Source of the DNA: Candidatus Fermentibacterota bacterium
GTDB taxonomy: Bacteria > Fermentibacterota > Fermentibacteria > Fermentibacterales > Fermentibacteraceae
Length of the DNA stretch: 10,959 nucleotides
Direction: 5' to 3'
Assembly (NCBI GenBank): GCA_012523605.1
Contig: JAAYTY010000095.1
Span: 1-10,959, forward strand
Positions 6,611 to 10,959 of this stretch are shown in pieces. Each line of letters starts with the position of its first letter. Within the stretch, counting starts at the first letter, position 1. Made by a program: the position numbers and the translations under genes. The notes beneath the pieces were generated by a model, which did no database searches, was not told where the DNA came from, and saw only the letters and a list, made by a program, of their open reading frames with translations.

Positions 6611-7410
6611 TCCGCGGGAATCCCCACCCAGTGTTCCAGCGCAGTATCCACGAGCTCCCCCGCCGTTGCCGGGTCGAGCACGGTGTCGCTGTCGCTGAGA
6701 GCCCGCGCGGGATCGGGATGGATCTCGAAGAACATACCGTCCACTCCCCATGCGGCTCCCGCCCGGGCGAGACGCACGGCGAACTCCCGGCGTCCGCCGC
6801 TCCGGTCGCCCGCGGCGCCGGGAAGCTGGAGGGAGTGAGTGACGTCCAGGAGAACCCTGTCAGCGATGGAGGCCATGATCCCGAGGGATCTCAGGTCCAC
6901 GACGAGGTCCCCGTAACCGAAGAACGTCCCCCTTTCGGTCAGCCAGACCTCGGGACATCCCCTCGAGCGGAGCTTGTCCACGGCTCCGGCCATGAGCCCC
7001 GGAGCCATGAACTGCCCCTTCTTGACATTCACGGGCCTCCCGGTCGAGCCGGCGGCCTCCAGCAGGGAGGTCTGTCTGCAGAGAAACGCGGGAATCTGGA
7101 GGAGGTCGGCCGTCTCGGCCACCCTCTCCACCTGTGACGGCTCGTGGACGTCGGTGGTCACGCGGACACCGAACTCGCGCTTCACCGCTCCCAGGATCTC
7201 CAGCCCCGCGACAAGTCCAGGCCCCCTGTAGCCGGATGCGCTGGACCTGTTGTCCTTCAGGAAGGATCCCTTGAAGAGCCAGTCCGTGCCTCCGCTACGG
7301 AAGCGCTCGGAAAGCCACGAAGCCGCACCGAAGGCGACCTCCTCCGACTCGAGGGAGCACGGTCCGGCGACGAAGAAAGGCGCGACTCTCAACGGAAGAG
7401 CCTCCTGCAT
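6607..7410 (-). CDS. kdsA: Kdo-8-phosphate synthase, metal-dependent type
   Basis: Condenses phosphoenolpyruvate with arabinose-5-phosphate to Kdo-8-phosphate in the cytoplasm. The 267-residue product shows VAGPCSLES (14-22), FKGSFLKDNRSS (46-57), TTDVHE (85-90), VNVKKGQFMAP (127-137), LTERGTFFGYGDL (157-169), DVTHSLQLPG (189-198) and FFEIHPDP (227-234). Cys18, His192, Glu229 and Asp240 match the four metal ligands of the metal-dependent class; the E. coli metal-independent class has Asn in place of the Cys. Two starts are possible: ATG 7410 (used) and TTG 7392, the latter with GGAGG exactly 8 nt upstream and a TTGA overlap with the kdsB stop. Either leaves the conserved core intact. Confidence 0.97.
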   Translation of the reverse strand: MQEALPLRVAPFFVAGPCSLESEEVAFGAASWLSERFRSGGTDWLFKGSFLKDNRSSASGYRGPGLVAGLEILGAVKREFGVRVTTDVHEPSQVERVAETADLLQIPAFLCRQTSLLEAAGSTGRPVNVKKGQFMAPGLMAGAVDKLRSRGCPEVWLTERGTFFGYGDLVVDLRSLGIMASIADRVLLDVTHSLQLPGAAGDRSGGRREFAVRLARAGAAWGVDGMFFEIHPDPARALSDSDTVLDPATAGELVDTALEHWVGIPAE

Positions 7411-8096
7411 CTCTCGAGATCCTCCGGGGTATCCACGCCGATGCCCGGGAAGTCACCGGTCACGACCCTGATCCTGAATCCTGCGGACATCCAGGAAAGC
7501 TGTTCCAGTCTCTCCGCCCGCGCAGGGGCGCTCTCCGGCATTGCTACGACCGCATCGAGCACCGCCGGACTGAAGCAGTACACTCCGATGTGCTGAAGCC
7601 ATTCCTCGGCGCCCCAGGGGATCTGCCTCCTCGAGAAGTACATGGCGCAGCCGTCGTCGTCAAGCACCACCTTCACGCAGGAGGGCTCTCCGGCTTCCGC
7701 CGGGTCGGCTCTTCGAGCCAGCGTGACCACCAGATCGTCCGCCGGTGGAACGGAAGTGACCGCTTCGATCCAGGCTCCCGTGACCATCGGCTCGTCGCCC
7801 TGGACGTTGACTATCCTCCCCGGAGGGCGGCCCAGGATGCGCCATGCCTCGGCGGCCCTCGCGGTGCCGCTGGGGGCGTCCGGAGAGGTCATCACGCATT
7901 CGAAGCCGGCCGTCTCGACGGCTGTCCGTATCCTGTCGTCGTCTGTGGCCACGACGATCCGCGCGCCGGAGGCGGTTCCAGCGCCCTCGGCCACCCTCAC
8001 CACGAGAGGCATGCCGCCTACGTCTGCCAGCGGCTTTCCGGGAAGACGGGTCGAACCGTACCTGGCCGGGATGATGACCGTGACGGGGAAGGACAA
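7389..8096 (-). CDS. kdsB: 3-deoxy-manno-octulosonate cytidylyltransferase (CMP-Kdo synthetase)
   Basis: Activates Kdo with CTP to CMP-Kdo, the donor for lipid A glycosylation. The 235-residue product has the nucleotide-binding loop PARYGSTRLPGKPL (10-23), VATDDDRI (49-56), NVQGDEP (97-103, whose Asp binds magnesium in the family), MYFSRRQIPW (152-161), GVYCF (171-175) and VDTPEDLERC (221-230). The usual SGT(D/E)R motif reads SGTAR (76-80), losing the acidic residue. The start is TTG (8094-8096); only a weak AGGG-like site precedes it, and it follows the upstream stop by 3 nt, suggesting reinitiation. The kdsA start overlaps its 3' end by 22 bases. Confidence 0.95.
   Translation of the reverse strand: MSFPVTVIIPARYGSTRLPGKPLADVGGMPLVVRVAEGAGTASGARIVVATDDDRIRTAVETAGFECVMTSPDAPSGTARAAEAWRILGRPPGRIVNVQGDEPMVTGAWIEAVTSVPPADDLVVTLARRADPAEAGEPSCVKVVLDDDGCAMYFSRRQIPWGAEEWLQHIGVYCFSPAVLDAVVAMPESAPARAERLEQLSWMSAGFRIRVVTGDFPGIGVDTPEDLERCRRLFR
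7401..7405 (-). promoter_or_regulatory. Possible ribosome binding site for an alternative kdsA TTG start
   Basis: GGAGG on the minus strand, 8 nt before an in-frame TTG (7390-7392) that overlaps the kdsB stop as TTGA. If used, KdsA begins LRVAPFF and is six residues shorter than from ATG 7410. Confidence 0.4.
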
Positions 8097-8099
8097 GCC

Positions 8100-9167
8100 C
8101 TACCAGCTCTCGGAAGCCCAGAGAGAGACGAAGAACCCGTTCTCCGCGCCTCCGTCCCAGGTCTCCCTCACGGCCGCGAAATCGAGGCTCGCCCTTCCGC
8201 CGGCGAACCTGTATCCGCAGCCGGCGGACAGCCTCTCCGAACCGTCCCTCCAGAGACCCTCAATGCCGGACCATCCGGCCCGGAGGGCGACGCCTCCGCC
8301 CAGAAGGGCTTCGGTCCCGAAGGAGTAGATCCTTCCCTTCTCGACCGACGCGCCGGGTATCGACAGGCTCTTCCGGCCATGGACCTCCGAGGACAGCAGC
8401 AGCCAGTCGGCGGGCTTCAGCGTGAGCCCCAGGTTCACCTCCCCGGGGATGTCGTACCCCGTCGAGGAGGAGGACTCCCCGGTGCCCGACAGGTCGCGGT
8501 CTATGGAAAGGCGGCCGGACCTGTCGGTGACCACGCTGGCCCCCAGGTCGAACCTGCGGGTGTGTACGAACGCCCCGAACTGGGCGCCCCAGCAGGGGCG
8601 GAATCGGGCATCGTCCACGAACTCGGTACCGGTGGGCACTTCCGACCCCGACGGAGCGGAGCTGACCGAGGCCTCGGACCTGATGCTGCCGAAGGAGCCG
8701 CGGGACCCTGCTGAGAACGAAAGCCACTCGGCGGCCTTCACGGAAAAACCCGCGTAGGCCTCCGACAGGCTCCCGCGCCAGCGGTGGATGCACCTCCAGC
8801 CGTCCAGCAACAGGGTTCCGTCCTCCCTGAGACGGCTCCGCTCGGCGAGCCCGATGTTCAGAACCACGCGGAACGGAGTGGGGACCACCGCAGAGACCGC
8901 GGGGAAGGAGCATTCGCCGTCTCTCGAGGGATCGTCACCCGACCTGCAGCCGAAGGCCCAGGTCACGCCGGTCCTGTCCGCCCATGCGCCGGCCGAGGGG
9001 TTGTTCATGACGACGGATTCGGTTTCGAAGACGGCGGTGGAGGTTCCGCCCATTCCGAGCGCCCTCACGGACAGGGGCATGCTCTCCGCTCCCATTCCGC
9101 CGGGGGGCGGAGCGAAACCGGGCAGATCGGACGCGAAGAAGGCAATGGCCAGCATTCCTGCTGTCAT
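8100..9167 (-). CDS. PorV/FadL-like outer-membrane beta-barrel protein, function unknown
   Basis: A 355-residue exported protein of the broad FadL/PorV-PorQ barrel group. The hydrophobic N-terminus (TAGMLAIAFFAS) is a short signal peptide with no basic residue before it. The segment RALGMGGTSTAVFETESVV followed by NNPSAGAWA (35-63) is the group's characteristic front, where related proteins read ALGMGGA-TAV...NPAGLA. The rest alternates strands with turns (VVLNIGLAERS, FDLGASVVTD, EVNLGLTLKPADWLLLSSEV, VALRAGWSGIEGLW) and ends in aromatic SLWASESW, as expected for BAM-assembled barrels. Start ATG has GGGAG 8 nt upstream. It lies 34 nt after the RNase gene (a GCTGC/GCAGC mini-hairpin spans that gap) and 3 nt before kdsB. 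No specific substrate can be assigned. Confidence 0.75.
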   Translation of the reverse strand: MTAGMLAIAFFASDLPGFAPPPGGMGAESMPLSVRALGMGGTSTAVFETESVVMNNPSAGAWADRTGVTWAFGCRSGDDPSRDGECSFPAVSAVVPTPFRVVLNIGLAERSRLREDGTLLLDGWRCIHRWRGSLSEAYAGFSVKAAEWLSFSAGSRGSFGSIRSEASVSSAPSGSEVPTGTEFVDDARFRPCWGAQFGAFVHTRRFDLGASVVTDRSGRLSIDRDLSGTGESSSSTGYDIPGEVNLGLTLKPADWLLLSSEVHGRKSLSIPGASVEKGRIYSFGTEALLGGGVALRAGWSGIEGLWRDGSERLSAGCGYRFAGGRASLDFAAVRETWDGGAENGFFVSLWASESW

Positions 9168-9201
9168 CGGTATGACTCCCTTTCGGCTGCTTCCTGGGCA
9201 G

Positions 9202-10626
9202 CTACCCCCGTCCCCGCCCGGAGTTCCCCGGTGAGGGGCCGAGATCCAGCACGTCTCCTCTCGCGGGAACCGAGCAAGTCCTTCCGGTCCCCTCGCGGAT
9301 CCGGGCGCACAGCGCGGAGGACTGTGATGGCTCGCCGTGGACGAGCACGATACGATCCGCCGATCCACCCGCCGTCTCCGCATATCTGTACAGACCGTCG
9401 GAATCGGCATGGGCCGAAAAGCCGCCGATCTGCTCCACGCGCGCCTTCACCTCGATCTCCTCGTCGAAGATCCTCACCTTCCCCGCGCCTTCGGCAAGGC
9501 GCCGGCCCAGAGTGCCCTCGGCCATGAAGCCGACGAGGAGAACGGTGTCGGACGGATTCCCGAGGCTGTTCCTGAGGTGGTGGAGGATGCGGCCGTGCTC
9601 GCACATCCCCGAAGCGGAGATGACTATCATCGGCTCCCTGACTCCGTTCAGCGCCTTAGACCCTTCCACCGTCCTTATGAAGTGGAGCTGGTCGAAGGAA
9701 AACGGGCCCTCGTCCCCGGCCACCAGCCTCCTGGTCTCCGAGTCGAAGCACTCGGGATGCATCCTGTAGATCTCGGTTGCGTCGATGGAAAGGGGCGAGT
9801 CGACGAAGACCGGCGCCGGCTCCACCGAACCGGACTCGTACAGGCGTCTCACGTGGTACAGGATGTCCTGCGTCCGCCCCACGCTGAAGGCTGGTATCAG
9901 TACGCGCCCCCTCCGCGAGAAGGTCGAATCGAGAATCCCGGCCAGCCTTCCCGCGGAATCCTCGTGCGTCTCGTGGACCCTGTCGCCGTAGGTGCTTTCC
10001 ATGAGGAGGAAGTCGGGCCTGGGCGAGAGGTCGGGGTCCATGACGATGGGCATCCCGGTCCTGCCGAGATCCCCGGAGTACAGGATCTCCACGGCCCTTC
10101 CCCCCTCCCGGCAGGAGAGGAGGATCTGAGCGGAGCCCAGGATGTGCCCCGCCTCCAGGAATCTCACATGGATGCCATCGAAGGGCTCGAACTCCCTTCC
10201 GCAGGGCACAGTATGGAACAGCTCCATCGACGCCATGGCGTCCTCCGGAGTGTACAGGGGCTCGATGCGACTGCCGCGCCGCCCTTCCAACCTGTTCAGG
10301 AACTCGGCGTCCGCCAAGTGTATCCTGGCGCTGTCCGCGAGCAGGATGGAGCAGAGGTCTCTCGTGGCCGGAGTCGAGAAGACCGGGCCGGCGAAGCCTC
10401 TCATGACCGCTGTGGGGATGCTGCCCGCGTGGTCGATATGGGCGTGCGACAGCAGGATGGCATCGACCGAGCGGAAGTCTATCCCAGGATCCCGGTTCAT
10501 CCGGTCGCTCTCGCTGCGCCTGCCCTGAACGAGCCCGCAATCGAGGAGGAACCTCCTCCCCCCCGCCTCCAGAAGGTGCCTCGAACCCGTCACCGATCCC
10601 GCGGCGCCGTAGAACGTGATCCTCAA
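9202..10626 (-). CDS. Beta-CASP metallo-beta-lactamase-fold RNase (YSH1/CPSF73-like)
   Basis: Probable RNA endo/exonuclease of the zinc-dependent beta-CASP family (COG1236-like). The 474-residue product has motif 1 YGAAGSVTGS, motif 2 SHAHIDH (60-66, metal ligands His61, His63, Asp65, His66), motif 3 His161 in EAGHILGSA, motif 4 Asp186 in YSGDLGR, motif A in MESTYGDR (209-216), motif B His406 in GGFSAHAD and motif C His430 in VLVHGEP; ISASGMCEHGRILHHL (335-350) is typical of the RNA-specific domain. All ligands are present, so it should be active. A TTG start at 10624-10626 is chosen because GGAGG lies 6 nt upstream and homology begins there; an in-frame ATG at 10764 would add 46 residues of low-complexity Arg/Gly-rich sequence. 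It is the first gene of the minus-strand run. Its RNA targets are unknown. Confidence 0.93.
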   Translation of the reverse strand: MRITFYGAAGSVTGSRHLLEAGGRRFLLDCGLVQGRRSESDRMNRDPGIDFRSVDAILLSHAHIDHAGSIPTAVMRGFAGPVFSTPATRDLCSILLADSARIHLADAEFLNRLEGRRGSRIEPLYTPEDAMASMELFHTVPCGREFEPFDGIHVRFLEAGHILGSAQILLSCREGGRAVEILYSGDLGRTGMPIVMDPDLSPRPDFLLMESTYGDRVHETHEDSAGRLAGILDSTFSRRGRVLIPAFSVGRTQDILYHVRRLYESGSVEPAPVFVDSPLSIDATEIYRMHPECFDSETRRLVAGDEGPFSFDQLHFIRTVEGSKALNGVREPMIVISASGMCEHGRILHHLRNSLGNPSDTVLLVGFMAEGTLGRRLAEGAGKVRIFDEEIEVKARVEQIGGFSAHADSDGLYRYAETAGGSADRIVLVHGEPSQSSALCARIREGTGRTCSVPARGDVLDLGPSPGNSGRGRG

Positions 10627-10632
10627 GGATAA

Positions 10633-10637
10633 CCTCC
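10633..10637 (-). promoter_or_regulatory. Ribosome binding site for the RNase gene (TTG start)
   Basis: GGAGG on the minus strand, 6 nt before the TTG at 10624-10626. It favours this start over the far upstream ATG at 10762-10764. Confidence 0.65.
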
Positions 10638-10828
10638 GCGTTCGCGAACTCCCGTCCCGCTCCTCGCGAAGGCCTGCCGGGCGGGGTATACCATAACCTG
10701 CTGCCCGGGGGGCATCCGAGACAACTCCCCCCTCCATCCGGAACCGGGCCTGTTCAATGGACATTGCATGCGGAAGGGGATAGATTTTTACAATGTCTGA
10801 GTTGCTTTTGCGTATTCGATCGAGAGAC

Positions 10829-10834
10829 GGGAGG
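10829..10834 (+). promoter_or_regulatory. Ribosome binding site for the right-edge gene
   Basis: GGGAGG, 8 nt before the ATG at 10843-10845: a near-ideal Shine-Dalgarno site. Confidence 0.7.
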
Positions 10835-10842
10835 AACCGAAT

Positions 10843-10959
10843 ATGACGAGATTTGCCATGCTTGCAGCTTTAGTGTCTCTCGCTGCGATGTCATGGGCCG
10901 AAACCACGACCGAACGGATCGAGCAGGCGCTGGCCTCCGGGACGATTTCCACGCCCGAG
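10843..10959 (+). CDS. Secreted protein of unknown function, N-terminal fragment
   Basis: Thirty-nine codons run open to the right edge. The product starts MTRFAMLAALVSLAAMSWA, a good Sec signal peptide (one Arg, a hydrophobic core, SWA before the likely cut), then ETTTERIEQALASGTISTPE, a probable helix. The start is set by a strong ribosome binding site. It is divergent from the RNase gene, so probably separately transcribed. Too little is visible to assign a family; the short helix after the signal peptide would fit a secreted enzyme, but that is only a guess. Confidence 0.7.
   Translation, partial: MTRFAMLAALVSLAAMSWAETTTERIEQALASGTISTPE

Larger units (their letters stand above)
10627..10842. 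promoter_or_regulatory. Divergent intergenic region, probable promoters for both sides
   Basis: This 216-bp gap separates the minus-strand operon from the plus-strand gene. It holds an AT-rich patch (about 10781-10820) in otherwise GC-rich DNA, a TATGGTATACC-like minus-strand sequence at about 10685-10695, and the short palindrome CAATG-GA-CATTG (10755-10766), with CAATG repeated at 10791. On the plus strand TTTACA (10787-10792) and TATTCG (10813-10818) resemble -35/-10 boxes but are 20 bp apart, too far for a good sigma-70 promoter. No convincing -24/-12 sigma-54 site was found. Promoter presence is inferred from the divergent layout. Confidence 0.4.

Noticed and set aside
9168..9410. Extending the outer-membrane protein to an upstream start near 9410.
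   Set aside because: The extension runs through the RNase gene in another frame; the ATG at 9167 has GGGAG at 8 nt and starts a signal peptide.
10627..10764. Extending the RNase to the ATG at 10764.
   Set aside because: The added 46 residues show no family similarity, and the TTG at 10626 has a well-placed GGAGG and begins exactly where homology begins.
10787..10818. A sigma-70 promoter TTTACA/TATTCG, and a search for a sigma-54 -24/-12 site in the same patch.
   Set aside because: The spacing of 20 bp is too long and the -10 is poor; no GG-N10-GC pair with matching flanks was found, so no specific promoter is claimed.

Overview
The window is one GC-rich stretch from a diderm (LPS-making) bacterium. 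Nearly all of it is a single tightly packed minus-strand gene run, read here from right to left: a beta-CASP metallo-beta-lactamase-fold RNase (9202-10626), a PorV/FadL-like outer-membrane protein (8100-9167), kdsB, kdsA, kdsC, kdsD (the complete Kdo/CMP-Kdo route), a lipid A-type acyltransferase, lptC, lptA, lptB (LPS export), rpoN (sigma-54), and, cut by the left edge, the N-terminal half of an archaeal-type GatD. Most junctions overlap by a few bases or abut, so the run looks like one translationally coupled operon.

The core lptC-lptA-lptB-rpoN order is the conserved arrangement known from E. coli (kdsD-kdsC-lptC-lptA-lptB-rpoN-hpf). Here it is extended upstream with kdsB, kdsA and an acyltransferase, and has gatD where E. 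coli has hpf. The genes fit one task: KdsD makes arabinose-5-phosphate, KdsA condenses it with PEP, KdsC dephosphorylates, KdsB activates Kdo with CMP, the acyltransferase finishes lipid A, and LptB/LptC/LptA energise and bridge LPS transport to the outer membrane.

At the right edge a divergent plus-strand gene begins with a signal peptide (10843 onward). A roughly 215-bp intergenic region between it and the RNase gene contains the only clearly AT-rich patch seen and is the likely divergent promoter region.

The organism cannot be named from this. Full Kdo/Lpt machinery means a Gram-negative envelope. A GatD of the archaeal GatDE type in a bacterial operon is unusual and points away from well-studied Proteobacteria, toward a less-studied diderm lineage (inference). 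Starts are often TTG or GTG (lptA, kdsB, the RNase, kdsD). For the acyltransferase and lptC, no ordinary start lies where the protein homology says it should. No mobile elements, tRNAs, rRNAs or CRISPR arrays were seen. The best leads are the GatD, the two genes with missing starts, and the two strong hairpins between rpoN and gatD. I found no clearly novel multi-gene system.
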